Translations under genes and position numbers: made by a program
Shown here: one piece after another, positions 37,430 through 49,246 of the stretch
How the letters are laid out: every line of letters starts with the position of its first letter
Numbering within the stretch: the stretch's first letter is position 1
NCBI GenBank assembly: GCA_004352715.1
Contig: SCFE01000038.1
Location: forward strand, 1,159,014 to 1,223,013
Reading direction: 5' to 3'
DNA from: Hofstenia miamia
Taxonomy: Eukaryota > Xenacoelomorpha > Acoela
Length of the DNA stretch: 64,000 nt
The notes under the pieces: model-generated
Database searches by the model: none
Seen by the model: the letters and a program-made list of their open reading frames with translations, nothing else
What the model was told of the DNA's origin: nothing

Positions 37430-37792
37430 GCATTGTTGTGTAGTCTTCATTTTTGATGGGTTATGAAAAAAGGTGAAATAACNTTTTAGCTTACATTTGT
37501 ATCTTATCTTAATTCTTCATAAAGCTATAATCAAAGGCAGGGTCATTTCACTTGTTTTACAACCAACAGCCTGCAGTTCCTCTTTACATAATTCTATCGA
37601 TTTAGCAATTTTGTCAATTAACGGGTTCTTCAATTACAAATCGTTATATCTTGTTTTGAAATTTAAATCTGTTGGTTGTTGTGTTGTCATTAACATTTTA
37701 TTGTAATGAAACACATCAAAGAGGCACGAGAGAAATCTNGCATTGTTGTGTAGTCTTCATTTTTGATGGGTTATGAAAAAAGGTGAAATAAC
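37430..37792. other. Foreign 255 bp piece bounded by single Ns and a repeated 53-mer
   Basis: 37430-37482 and 37740-37792 are the same 53 bases; between them N (37483), 255 bp unlike the surrounding element, and N (37739). The element reads through normally if the piece and one copy are removed, so this is most likely a misplaced contig. On its minus strand the piece has a short coding-like run (IDKIAKSIELCKEELQAVG). Confidence 0.8.
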
Positions 37793-37799
37793 TTAGATA

Positions 37800-39260
37800 C
37801 TCAATCCATCAAGCTATTATTTTGGATCAATCCCCTGAATATTTTTTCAACCAGCATGAGCTGTTGTTGTCTGTGCAGACTGTGAAAGATTTTTTGCCAA
37901 TGAGAGAGTGTTGGAAGGTTGTTAGTGATTCCACCAAAGCTAGAATTTCCAATTTTGTGGCTTTGTAATTAAGTTCTGTGGTCCTTAACTTTCATGAGAA
38001 GTACTGAATGGGTTTTTCTTCTCCATTTTGTATTTGACTTAAGGTTGCTCTGATTGCAACTTGCATCAATGTCTAGAATGAATGTGTCAGTGGCATTTGG
38101 GCAATTTAGCATCAGAATTTGTTTCATAAATTTCTTCAGATTATCAAGCTCTTGTTGCTGTTTCCAGCTCTATTCAAAGTCTTGTTTTCCTTTGAGGAGA
38201 TTCAACATGTTGTGTGTTTTTTCTGCCAGGTTGGGGATGAACATATGGTAGTAGTTAATAAATCCCTGGATTCATTGCTGATCATTTTGTTTCTCAGAGG
38301 TTGGATCTTAGTTGTTTTGTGTTATCTTTAATTTTGATGTTTCCAGGCTGGATAATTCTGCCAAGGAATGTCACCTTTTTTCATTGCAAAGGAGCACTTT
38401 TTTGCATTGATGTGTAACCCAGCATTATATAGTAGGTTTAATATTCTACTTAATTTATTGCAATGCTCTTCAATTGTCAAGGATGAGATCAGAATGTCAT
38501 CAATACATGCAGCTATACCATCTTCTATTTTAGGTTGTTTGTAGAGCAGCACTTTCATAACATAATGTTGGAAGGTTCCAGGAGCATTGCAGAGGCCAAG
38601 GACCATAGATAACCATTCAAACAGTCCATATGGAGTGATGAATGCTGTTTTCTCAATGTCAGACTCTCACATGGGAACTTGCCAGTATGCCTTGCAAAGG
38701 TTTATTGTGGAAAGAACTGTGTTCTGTGCTGCTCAATATAGAATCGCATTGATGAGAGGAAGAGGGTAAGTGTCTTTTTTTGTTATGTCATTTAACATAT
38801 AATAAACAATGCATAAATGGTGTTTGTTGCCTTGTTTAACAAAAACAGTAGGTGAGGCATATGGGCTTTTGCTTTTTTAATTATTCTGTTATTTAGTAGT
38901 TCACTGATGGTTCATGAATATTCATCTTGAAGGTGTTGAGGCACTCTGTGGCAATGTTGGCAAATTGGTTTGTCTGAATTTGTGTTGATTTTGTGTTAAA
39001 TGCCTACTGCCTTGCCAACACTAATTTCTCAGTTGTTGAATATAGCAGCATTTTTCTTGAGTACTGAATTAATGTTTTCAATTTGGTAACTTGTTAGATG
39101 AGGATGAGTCTCTTTAGAAATTTTTGGAAGGTTGTTGTTGAAATTCTCCTTGTCTTTTGCTGTGTTGCATAGAAGAATTTCACTGGACTTCATAACAAAC
39201 TTTTCAATTGGAATGCTGATAATTGTGAGTTGATTTGGTGATAAACTTATCACTTTTATT
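37800..39260 (-). pseudogene. Reverse transcriptase and RNase H remnants
   Basis: RT is recognised by VLGLCNAPGTFQ and CIDDILIS (family F/Y-x-DD with Cys-Ile) in the 38606-38328 frame, preceded by RVPQHLQDEYS-like and followed by VTFLGRII. RNase H is suggested by FILDIDAS near 38090. The parts lie in different frames with internal stops. Described as seen; no intact enzyme. Confidence 0.75.
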
Positions 39261-39529
39261 TAGGTTTGTGGTGATCCCTTGGCCATCCTTTACAGTGCAG
39301 ATGTTGCTCAGAAGTATTATCTTTTTTGAGTTGATGCTGTATTGGTTAGATATTATGTAGTCTCTATTTATTGACGGCTTTGTTTTGATTTTTTTTAATT
39401 GCCAATAGTTTGGTTCTACTCTTAGATTTTCAGTCAGTGTGAACTCTAGGGAAGCTGCATTTGCAGTTCATAAGGAGACTCTAATGTTGTCTTCCTGTAT
39501 TGTAAGAGTTTTTGATGAGTAGTTGATCT

Positions 39530-39850
39530 CACAATTGTTTTTGGATTAAAAATCCCTTCATAATATCATCTCATATGGTAGAGGTTGAATGGGGGTGTTG
39601 ATGTGAAGATGTCATGTTCAAATTTAATGTGTTGTATAGTTATCAGAACTTTTCTTACAACTCCTTTTATGTTGATATAGTCGCCAGAGGCATTAATTAA
39701 TCTTGATTCATCTTTCTGGATGTTTAATTGTGTTGATCCTATTTTGTTGGCACAAGTATCAGGCATTAAGGTGATGGAGGCTCTGGTATCAACTGTGGCT
39801 TTGATGTTTATGCTGTTAATTATTAATGGGATGAGTTTTTTCTAGGAGGT
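39530..39850 (-). pseudogene. Retroelement aspartic protease remnant
   Basis: The minus strand reads ATVDTRASITLMP, matching the aspartic protease D-(S/T)-G-A active site with Arg for Gly (codon AGA at 39782-39784, one change from GGA). The domain sits between gag and RT as in Ty3/gypsy. Substitution of the active-site Gly should abolish activity. Confidence 0.6.
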
Positions 39851-39898
39851 TTGTAATTATAAGACATTCCTCATTACCATTTAGGGCCAGTGCCCTTT

Positions 39899-41300
39899 TT
39901 AGTTTAAATTTTCATCTTTGGATTGATTTACCATTTCTTCTGCATCCTTTGCACTGTAGAATCCATCATTTTTGACGGCATAGATTATTGTGTTGCAATC
40001 AGGTTTGGTGTATCCCTGTTGACCACATTGTTTGCATCTGATTTTTTCCATGTTTACTGGCCTCTCTTTTATTAATTTTTCTGTTTCTGTATTTGACTCA
40101 TGGTTGGAATCAATATGTTCCACTTGAGCTTTGGACTCCTAGTTCTTTTTGTATCCTTTTGTTATTTTCTAATGATAACTGGATGTTTATGAATTTGTTT
40201 ATTAATGTTGTGATTGAGTCTTCAATGTTGCACTTATTTTCAAAGCGTCTTCTAAATAGGGGGGATATTCCAGCATGAATATAAAAATATAGGTCTTGTT
40301 TGTAATAACGACCTTCCTCAACTGATAGTTCCAATAGTCTATTAATTTGTAGATGTATTTGGTGATATCATCATCTTCACACATTTTGCAGTTGTATAGA
40401 AGCATGCAATATTGCTTTCTTGTGTTCAAATTGTTAAATTGAGCAGCAACAGCATTAATTAATTTATTGTAGTCCATTTTTTGTTCAGGTTCTAGATTCA
40501 TGTAGACACAGAGCTTTTTCCTTTAAGTACAGAGGTAACTGGGAACAACCATTTTCCTTTGTGCCCCCTTGTTGAGCAACATAAATTTTGAACAGAACTA
40601 ACCATTCTGGAAATGTTTGAGCATTATTGTTGATTTTCTCTTTAAAGTATTGGGGGATTTTGGAAATTTTGAGATCTGGTAACATTGATTTTCGTTTTTT
40701 GATGTTAGTGGTAAATGCCTGGTGTGGAGTTGGCATATCACTTTCATCAGAGGCATGTCTGATTTTGTTTGTCAAGAATTTAGGTTTAGGTAATAGTGCC
40801 TTTGGTCTCTGTGGAGTAACCACAGGAGATTAGGTGAGACTGTCTACAACATTTGTAGTAGAATTTTGTGTAGTGGTATTGTTGGGGTGTTTGCTTTGAT
40901 CATATTAATTTCATTTCTGAGATCTGTTATGTCTTGGTGAAATAGCACTTGTTGGGTATTGAGCATGTTGGAGATCTGGGAAAGTAATCTGTCTTCATTT
41001 ATTTGGGTATTGGATTGGAGGGTGGTTATTGGTACCATTAATGAGAGTTGTTTCTCTAGTTTTTACATTTGTTCTTGCATTTCAAGAATAACATTAATTA
41101 ACTGAGTTTTGGTCTTTGTTGTTTGATGTTGAGCTTCTAGTGAATTTTCATTAGTCATATATAAATAATTTTCAATATTGAAAGAAAGAATTGGGGTAAA
41201 CCTGAGAGCAATGGAATTTTCCTTTTTCATCATGTCAAAGTTACTTCCAAAAAATGAAAGACTATAGCGTGCTTTATCTGGTAATTGTAATTTGATGGAG
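39899..41300 (-). pseudogene. gag region of the LTR element
   Basis: Three minus-strand frames in succession carry gag-like sequence: a Gln/Asn-rich coiled part (about 41040-40840), a capsid-like part around FPEWLVLFKIY and AVAAQFNNLNTRKQY (40700-40300), and at the end CKQCGQQGYTKPDC near 40030. That last stretch fits the CCHC knuckle spacing with Tyr in place of His. Frame shifts and stops separate the parts. Confidence 0.6.
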
Positions 41301-41401
41301 ATAAATAAAAATAACAATAACTTACAGAATAGTTGTGGTTGATTTTCAATAAAGAAATAGTATAAGAAAAAGTAAAAACTAGTTTTGGATCCATGTCCTT
41401 T

Positions 41402-41420
41402 GAATGTTATTGGGTCGCCA
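41402..41420 (-). promoter_or_regulatory. Putative primer-binding site (tRNA-Arg-like)
   Basis: Directly next to the 5' LTR the minus strand reads TGGCGACCCAATAACATTC. The first eight bases are complementary to the ..GGTCGCCA 3' end found on some tRNA-Arg. The match then falls off, so the primer identity is tentative, but position and TGG start are right. Confidence 0.55.
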
Positions 41421-41960
41421 TGTAGCATTGACTGGTTTAGTGTTATAGTAGTATTAGAACACAAATATTGAGCATGTGAGACAGAAATTACACATTAACC
41501 TGCGAGTAGAGTTTGTCACTAGAACTTTGTGGCCAAAGCTGAAGTGAATCGTCACAGCCATTGAATTTGAGGTTAATGATAAACACTGTCAAATAGAATC
41601 ATCAAATTTGTGGAAGAACCAGACGAAAGATCGCAAGGTTGCTGCTCTTAGACGCCCTCAGACCTACCCCAGTTTTTCCCCAAAACGAAACAAATTTAGC
41701 TAGACATAACTATTTTGCGAGAGAAAATGAATAAGAAACCAAATGCTATGAAGCAAAAGTTTTATTGCAAATGCGTACAAAAAATTCCCTAGTATCAACA
41801 ATTGAAAATAATTATAAACATTAACAGGTACTGGTGGCAGAAGACAATTGGTGGGAATTTACAAATTTAAATATAAAAATCAAAATGGTAGCAGTACACA
41901 GTTTTCGGGAATTTTCACCCAAATAGTAATGGTTGAAGTTTAAAAGAAGAGAACGCTGCT

Positions 41961-41963
<3 letters not shown>
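41421..41963 (-). repeat. 5' LTR of the minus-strand element
   Basis: 543 bp, with TGTAGCA at one end and TGCTACA at the other, a perfect 7-base terminal inverted repeat. (TA)n follows immediately. AATAAA on the minus strand at 41761-41766. Confidence 0.9.
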
Positions 41964-41995
<32 letters not shown>

Positions 41996-42069
41996 GTTGT
42001 ATTTANNNNNNNNNNNNNNNNNNNNNNNNNNNNNNNNNNNNNNNNNNNNNNNNNNNNNNNNNNNNNNNN

Positions 42070-42103
<34 letters not shown>

Positions 42104-42105
42104 TT
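41964..42105. repeat. (TA)n with 64-N gap
   Basis: (TA)n, then cgttgtattta (41995-42005), Ns 42006-42069, then (TA)n again. The word after the first run equals the left end of the element at 42221. Confidence 0.85.
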
Positions 42106-42220
42106 CAAATATATGTATAGATATTTCAAAGATATTCAAAGTAATATCAATTTGCAACTAAGTGGAATTATAGAAAAACAATTTATTTTTTTTTGTAATT
42201 TACAGATATATATATATATA

Positions 42221-42710
42221 CGTTGTATTTAATTAGAATTTTATTATTTCAAAAGTGTAAAAATATTTTCACGTATCATTTTTTTGTTTCCTCATTGTAT
42301 TTTGACTATATTTTTAGATAATTGTAAATAGCTAATAAATTAACTTTTTGTGTTTTTTCCAGATTCAACCCCTTAAGATAAGAATGACAGCCAGACTTAA
42401 CTTTGAAGAAAGAAAATTTATTCTAAAATGCTACTGGAAGTATGAAAATGCAGTTGAAGTGCAAAGACAATTTTCTTATGGGGATACCTTAAAGACAAAG
42501 TGTATGCTACGAAACCTTCAACAGTTGCTGAATTGGGAGAAACCATTGGGCACGAATGCACCTGAGTACCAAGGTAATTGTTTCATAATGAGTGTCATTC
42601 TATTGCTTGGCTATGTCAACAGGGCCTGGATCAAAATAGACGTCAATTTAAGAACAGAGAGTGAATATTTTTACACTTTTGAAATAATGACATTCTAATT
42701 AAATACCACG
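42221..42710 (+). mobile_element. Short element with 50 bp inverted repeats and a mariner-like transposase start
   Basis: 42221-42272 (cgttgtatttaattagaatt..) and 42661-42710 are inverted repeats of about 50 bp with few differences. From ATG 42384 one frame reads LNFEERKFILKCYWKYENAV and VQRQFSY, resembling the N-terminal helix-turn-helix of mariner-type transposases. The frame then loses similarity, so the catalytic part is deleted. A different mariner-type end (ttggaacaccgtgtata) lies just outside, at about 42745-42761. Confidence 0.6.
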
Positions 42711-42752
42711 TTTACAGTTATTTTTAATGTGTATACATTTTATTGGAACACC

Positions 42753-42756
<4 letters not shown>

Positions 42757-42787
<31 letters not shown>

Positions 42788-42967
42788 NNNNNNNNNNNNN
42801 NNNNNNNNNNNNNNNNNNNNNNNNNNNNNNNNNNNNNNNNNNNNNNNNNNNNNNNNNNNNNNNNNNNNNNNNNNNNNNNNNNNNNNNNNNNNNNNNNNNN
42901 NNNNNNNNNNNNNNNNNNNNNNNNNNNNNNNNNNNNNNNNNNNNNNNNNNNNNNNNATATATATATA
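42757..42967. repeat. (TA)n around a 169-N gap
   Basis: (TA)n to 42786, Ns 42788-42956, then (TA)n to 42967. Apparent open frames with Tyr-Ile repeats here are only the microsatellite. Confidence 0.9.
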
Positions 42968-44294
42968 AAATTTTTTTATGTAAAAAAGATTAGTATTGCA
43001 ATGAATATAAACCTCTATTAACTCTGAATATCAACAAACAAGTACAAAGTACGTAACGAATCTTATGTTTTTATCATTTGTCTTTGAAAAAGTTGAAGTA
43101 CTTCAGTCTGTTCAGAACGTCCTTTTACGGGGTCGCTGAATCACCTGGTTTCTAATAGTATTCAGTTGAAACGTAATTTTTAAGAAAATTTATATGTACA
43201 AACCATAACCTTACTTAATAATCCAATGCATATACATATTGTCCCAGATTGAAATTCGAAATTCTGGCTCCCTTACTCTTTACCGTACTTATCTAGAAAA
43301 TCACAAACATGTAAGTTTCAAATCTGTTTGTTAATGATTAACACAAGCCGTTTAAAAAATTTGGGTCATACACACTTTTGAAGCACATTTCTAAGAAAGA
43401 AAATTTGCTATTTGATGGAAATCTACAAGGAAGGACCGATCACGTATCGATGCAAAAAAAGTACACTCGCGCCAAATTATTGTAGCCGGTGCGTTAAAAT
43501 ATATGCAAATAGTCTCATGTGTTAACATTTAATGCGTCATTGGGTCTGACAATGTGACTCGGCGGTCATTCTTGACGATACCTTCTATTAATGCACTTGC
43601 TGGACCTTAAAATTATGTTCATTGATTGATTCTAACAACAGTTTATAAACATATAAAATTCAATTATTTTTGTGGTGAGGAATGTTAAAGCAAAGTTGGT
43701 TACATGTACTCTACGATTGATTTTTTCAATGAAATTGGAAATTTGATATAAACTTAACCATTTCGTGTAAGTAAAGTTTGAATATATATGAGGCTTCTTA
43801 AATAGACTGATGCTCGTAGCTGTGGTGATATTCCCGTTCCATGCTGATTGAGGTACGCACTGAGCTACACAAGTAGTAAACGAAAATTAGCGAATCCTTT
43901 GGGTATGTCCGAGGTGAGTGAGGTGGTTACCGGACATGAACAATAGAAACAGCATTGTTAGGGTATCTAATGAATGAAATGTTGATGACAACATTTTCAC
44001 GAATTGGCTCATTATTTAATACTTACGCAGTGGGTGTATTGGGTTAAACAATTATTCAATTTTCTAAGACTGTGAAAAAGTCACTCCCTAAACTTCTTTG
44101 CTGGATCTGTTCCAATTAATAAATTTGAATAATACCGGCATTTTAATTTACGTCAATTGGCATCAACAGCGTTTGTAGGTTGTTTAGGTTGTTTCTTTAT
44201 TGGGGATACTCCTAGATTTTCTTGCGGTTTTCAGATTTTTAGAAATAATAAAATAAAAATAATAAAATACAACATGGCATTCTTCTTCAAAACT
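42968..44294. other. No gene seen
   Basis: AT-rich DNA with stops in all frames. Nothing recognised on either strand. Confidence 0.45.
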
Positions 44295-45343
44295 ATATAT
44301 ATATATATATATATATANNNNNNNNNNNNNNNNNNNNNNNNNNNNNNNNNNNNNNNNNNNNNNNNNNNNNNNNNNNNNNNNNNNNNNNNNNNNNNNNNNN
44401 NNNNNNNNNNNNNNNNNNNNNNNNNNNNNNNNNNNNNNNNNNNNNNNNNNNNNNNNNNNNNNNNNNNNNNNNNNNNNNNNNNNNNNNNNNNNNNNNNNNN
44501 NNNNNNNNNNNNNNNNNNNNNNNNNNNNNNNNNNNNNNNNNNNNNNNNNNNNNNNNNNNNNNNNNNNNNNNNNNNNNNNNNNNNNNNNNNNNNNNNNNNN
44601 NNNNNNNNNNNNNNNNNNNNNNNNNNNNNNNNNNNNNNNNNNNNNNNNNNNNNNNNNNNNNNNNNNNNNNNNNNNNNNNNNNNNNNNNNNNNNNNNNNNN
44701 NNNNNNNNNNNNNNNNNNNNNNNNNNNNNNNNNNNNNNNNNNNNNNNNNNNNNNNNNNNNNNNNNNNNNNNNNNNNNNNNNNNNNNNNNNNNNNNNNNNN
44801 NNNNNNNNNNNNNNNNNNNNNNNNNNNNNNNNNNNNNNNNNNNNNNNNNNNNNNNNNNNNNNNNNNNNNNNNNNNNNNNNNNNNNNNNNNNNNNNNNNNN
44901 NNNNNNNNNNNNNNNNNNNNNNNNNNNNNNNNNNNNNNNNNNNNNNNNNNNNNNNNNNNNNNNNNNNNNNNNNNNNNNNNNNNNNNNNNNNNNNNNNNNN
45001 NNNNNNNNNNNNNNNNNNNNNNNNNNNNNNNNNNNNNNNNNNNNNNNNNNNNNNNNNNNNNNNNNNNNNNNNNNNNNNNNNNNNNNNNNNNNNNNNNNNN
45101 NNNNNNNNNNNNNNNNNNNNNNNNNNNNNNNNNNNNNNNNNNNNNNNNNNNNNNNNNNNNNNNNNNNNNNNNNNNNNNNNNNNNNNNNNNNNNNNNNNNN
45201 NNNNNNNNNNNNNNNNNNNNNNNNNNNNNNNNNNNNNNNNNNNNNNNNNNNNNNNNNNNNNNNNNNNNNNNNNNNNNNNNNNNNNNNNNNNNNNNNNNNN
45301 NNNNNNNNNNNNNNNNNATATATATATATATATATATATATAT
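44295..45343. repeat. (TA)n around a 1000-N gap
   Basis: (TA)n on both edges of Ns 44318-45317. The exact 1000 length suggests a placeholder of unknown true size. Confidence 0.9.
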
Positions 45344-46670
45344 GAGTAATATGAAAACAGTCTCTTAACTATTAATTTCTAATAGATTGCTGCTTTTAGG
45401 TAAGCATTGCATTTAAAGCAGCAGTTCGAGTTTTCGGGAATATTAGTCGTGTGTTTTAAATTTATAGTTCATTTTAAAATATTTTCTTAGAATATATAAT
45501 TACTATAAAAGCATGATAAGTGATGATTCCAGAAAGTAAGAAAGATCAATATCTAGATAAAAAAATAATACTAACCAAAATTATCTTATATATTTTAAGT
45601 TTTTATGTGCATGTAACCAGGTTAAAAGCTTGATATAGCGAATCAAAATGTTCGACATTGAATTAAGTGCACCGAAATTATCCCAATATTAGCATTGTAT
45701 TCAACAAAGAACTTCTTCAATAACAAACATCCCCAAAAATATTTCTTTTGAATAACTTTAATAAATCGTACATTGGAGAAACGGAAGTTGCGTAATCAAT
45801 TTCAACTTTGCGCGCAACATTTTTTGATTTAGTGAAGCGCACAACCAAAAGTTGTAAGTGTATAAACGGTTTCATTAATTACTATTTCATCATTTCTCAC
45901 AAAGAAACTTTTCATTTCAAACTTTCATTGCTTTGGTTGTAATGGATTTTACTGATAGGTGTAATTCATAAAATGGCAGTAAATATAATTCAACCAAAAA
46001 ATTGTGCACAAAGTTGTAAGTGTGTATGCTCCTTAAGCGACATTTAGGAACAAGAATGAGAAAATATATTATAAGAGAAAACATCTGAATTCAGGGATAC
46101 ACATGTATTTACAGCATCATATGAAACTTGATGTTCTTAAACATCGTAATATCGGCAAACCAAATTATTTAAGGACTTAAGCAAGAAAATGTATGAAATA
46201 CCTTAAATTGTCCAACCTATGTTCTACAAATATTTCAAAAGCTTTAAATTGAGAATTGTATATGTTTTTGTATTTATAAAAAGGCTATAGCCTGATTTTC
46301 TCTGTTTTATAATACGGTTGCTCAGAATAGTTTGTCCTTTTAAAAGGGCAGCGTAAAACAGAATTTGTGACATTATTGAAATGATTATATTATTTACATG
46401 AACACAACGCTGAATTACAATTTTTTTATATAGTGCAACATTATGAAATACAGCAAAGCAATTTCTATCAACAATACAAAGACGAACATTACGCTTTGAA
46501 CAGCCATTGTCAAATTCAAGATATTAAATTGTTTTTAAATAAATTACAAATCAGCCAATGAGAAAGAAATAAGGCTTCACTGGCTGAAATTGTAGAAAAA
46601 TATTGCCTTGCAGAATAAGAATTGGCTAGAAACGTATCTTGTAACTACTTGAGATAAGTTTGTGCTTTGA
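45344..46670. other. No gene seen
   Basis: AT-rich, no open frame of note, no repeat structure I could detect by eye. Confidence 0.45.
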
Positions 46671-47919
46671 AAAGGACACCATGTCATGTTTTTATTTCAG
46701 GGCATGTAATAATATTTGAATTATCTCTTCTGTTGAGTATTGCAATGCTTTTTATAATTTCATTTATATATGTATACATACATTTGCAACGTTGTATATA
46801 TTGAAAGAATTATGTATAGAATTTATTAATAATCATTGCTTGCATTATATTGAAAATTGCATAATTTATTATACTCTCGAGACATCATTTAAATATTGAC
46901 TCAAAAGATAAATTACTCTATATGTACTTTACTATTATTTCAAATTTCAAGTTTATGATTCAATGTTTTTTTCCTAAACATACTATTAATTGCAATAGAA
47001 TTTTGCAAATTATCAATATTGAAATTGATGCTATTAAAAAATATTTTATATGTCAATGATATATACGGCTATGCTTTTCTAAAAATGTATCGCTTCTAAA
47101 CATATGAAAAAAATTGCAAATTCTATATTATATCAGACTTGTGGGGTGGGGAGTGTTGACCATTTAAATGACATTTAAATTGTCTAAATTCAATTGAACT
47201 ATGAAATTTTAATTAAACGATAGTTTAAACTAATTTGAACAAACAAACTGATTCAAACTCTGAGTTTTGCAAAAAGTATGTAAATTCAAATCAATTCATC
47301 GTCTGCTTAGGTTTCAACACTAATATATTTCAGATAGTATCAATTGAAAGCCTGTTTCTACTTTAAGATTGAAGCCTTTAGGCAATGACCTATAGCAGTT
47401 AGCTGGGGAAGGCAACATTCTGAGCAAGCATCGTGCAACTATTCTGATCTGCAGAAGTTGATTACTTTTAACAACTAGTTCAAAAGCCATTTCATTTTGA
47501 AAATTGTCCAATTGAGGCCAGTATTCTATACGACATTGCAGACCAGCATTTGTGCTCGCTTGATATATCTTCAAAATCTGAACATCTTAGAGATTGGTTT
47601 GAATTACTGCAGTAGGAGTACGCGCCTATGATTTACAACATATGCCTAGACAATAATATCTGATTTATACAGATTTACATAACTTGCAATAAGATTGTGA
47701 TTTTTCTCAAATTTTTCACCATATAACAATAGATTAAAAGCAATTGGTTAAATGTCAATATGATATTTATTGCTTGTCTACTACATAATAATAATAATAA
47801 TGAAATCTTTATTACTAATGACAAATACAGTAAAGTCTAAGTATTTACAATAATAATTTTTAAAATAAAGGGTAGCATTCAAACAGCATGTAATAAAGGA
47901 AGAAGCGCCGGTAGAAATT
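46671..47919. repeat. 1249 bp duplicated segment, copy 1
   Basis: Equal in length and nearly base-for-base equal to 56620-57868; I noticed at least three substitutions. It ends inside the 3' tail of a minus-strand LINE. It includes an 84-codon minus frame (47574-47320). Confidence 0.92.
47320..47574 (-). other. 84-codon open frame, identical in both duplicate copies
   Basis: The minus strand reads from an ag (tgttcag) into a coding-like run (IEYWPQLDNFQNEMAFELVV; LLRMLPSPANCY) up to TAG. It could be a terminal exon or a transposon scrap; I recognise no family. The same frame is at 57523-57269. Confidence 0.25.
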
Positions 47920-49246
47920 CGCCTGAACATCTGGTAGTATTAAATTTCCTCTGTATGGTAAAAATGATGTTTGAAGGTTAAATTTATAATTAACTCGTGT
48001 AGCGGATGAGGCTTATCCCCGCAGATATGTTCATACATTTTTTAATCTTCTTCTTTGAGCATGTCGGATTTTCGATACTCCCTGATTGGCCAATGATATT
48101 TCCATGATTTGTTCAGGAATTTTTGAATCTGTCGAAGATTTGTGTAGTCACTACCATATATAACTAAACCGTAACATATCTTCGACACAAAGATAAAAAC
48201 ATCTCATTGATTTCTTTTATTGAAAAACCTGACTGACGCAAATTAACCAAATTGCATTGTTTCTTTTGAAAAGAAGTAATCGTTTCATTTACATTTATGT
48301 CAAATAAGATATTGTTTTGAAACCCAATACCTGGAATAAATTTGGATACATTCTGTGAAATGTCAGTTGAAATCACGATTGTGATTGCACGATTCTGAAC
48401 AATTTTTCTTGTGTATCGAGTAAATTCAATGATTTTGTTACATTTTCTTTCATTTAAAGGTATCCCTTCATTTCTAGATCATTGCCTGACATTATCTGTT
48501 GCCAGTTGTGCCGGAAAATTCTGACCATTCATATTGTATTGATCAATATCCTTATAGGTAACTGGACACATTACTTTTGTATCATCAGCCTAAGTGATTA
48601 AGTGGGATGCGTTACTATGTGAAGCGAGACTCCTCGAATTTACATTCCATAAGTTAGGTCAGTTAACGGTGCCCTGACTTCCTCCCTTGTTGATGGAGAT
48701 CCAATCAGATACATCGCCTTCGTATGTAATTCTTTGTTTGCAGTCAAGCAAAAAGATCATTAGCCATTTTTAACATTATCCGTAAGCGGGGTTTCTGTGA
48801 GATCTCTCTGAAGAAAAGAATGCTTGAATTGATTGAATTCTTTGGAGAAATCAAAAATCATCAGAGATGCATGCTACAGATGCCTCCATTCAATACAAAA
48901 TTGTGTGCAGCTGAACACACAGTAATGCATCATTTGTCGACCATTTTGGTCTATAAGCAAATTTTAAAGAGCGCAGCTATGGATTTAACTTTAGAATGAT
49001 AAATTGTGTGCTTACTAGTTCTTCGTACCTTCTTCCTAATATATCCGTAACTGCTATGTTTCTTGACTCATTTCTTGAGCATGGTGTATCACTTTTAGGA
49101 ACTAAAACAATGTTCTGCAGCTTGTGTGTTTTTGGAAAACCACCAGTTCGGAGGCCCAGATTCCTAGCGTGTTGGACAGGTTCAGCTAAGTAATAATAGA
49201 AATATTTGTACACCCAGTACGGTATGTTATCCAGACCCGTATCAGT
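47787..49246 (-). pseudogene. LINE relic: RT fragment with 3' tail
   Basis: From the N gap leftward the minus strand shows GLDNIPYWVYKYF and NIVLVPKSDTPC (the linker and RT start of CR1/jockey-type LINEs), then in other frames FAYRPKWSTNDAL, a GSQGTV-like and an ADDTKVMCPV-like motif, and a C-terminal part (48376-48164, LVNLRQSGFSIKEINEMFLS). The 3' end is a (TTA)n tail at 47787-47802. Many stops; certainly dead. Confidence 0.75.

Larger units (their letters stand above)
31706..41963 (-). mobile_element. Ty3/gypsy-type LTR retrotransposon, decayed
   Basis: 10258 bp bounded by LTRs (31706-32382; 41421-41963), with TG..CA ends, inside a (TA)n run on both sides. Minus-strand order from the right is LTR, primer-binding site, gag, CCHC-like knuckle, protease, RT, RNase H, integrase with C-terminal extension, an unnamed 3' region, LTR. 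PR-RT-RH-IN order is that of Ty3/gypsy, not Ty1/copia. The many LTR differences, stops and frameshifts mark an old insertion. Preference for TATA/ATAT targets is known in Drosophila errantiviruses such as 17.6 and 297; kinship to them is inference only. Confidence 0.9.

Noticed and set aside
42729-42993. Open frames made of Tyr-Ile repeats next to N gaps (also at 31456, 41915, 44157, 52768, 63117)
   Set aside because: They are translations of (TA)n microsatellites and of Ns, not genes.
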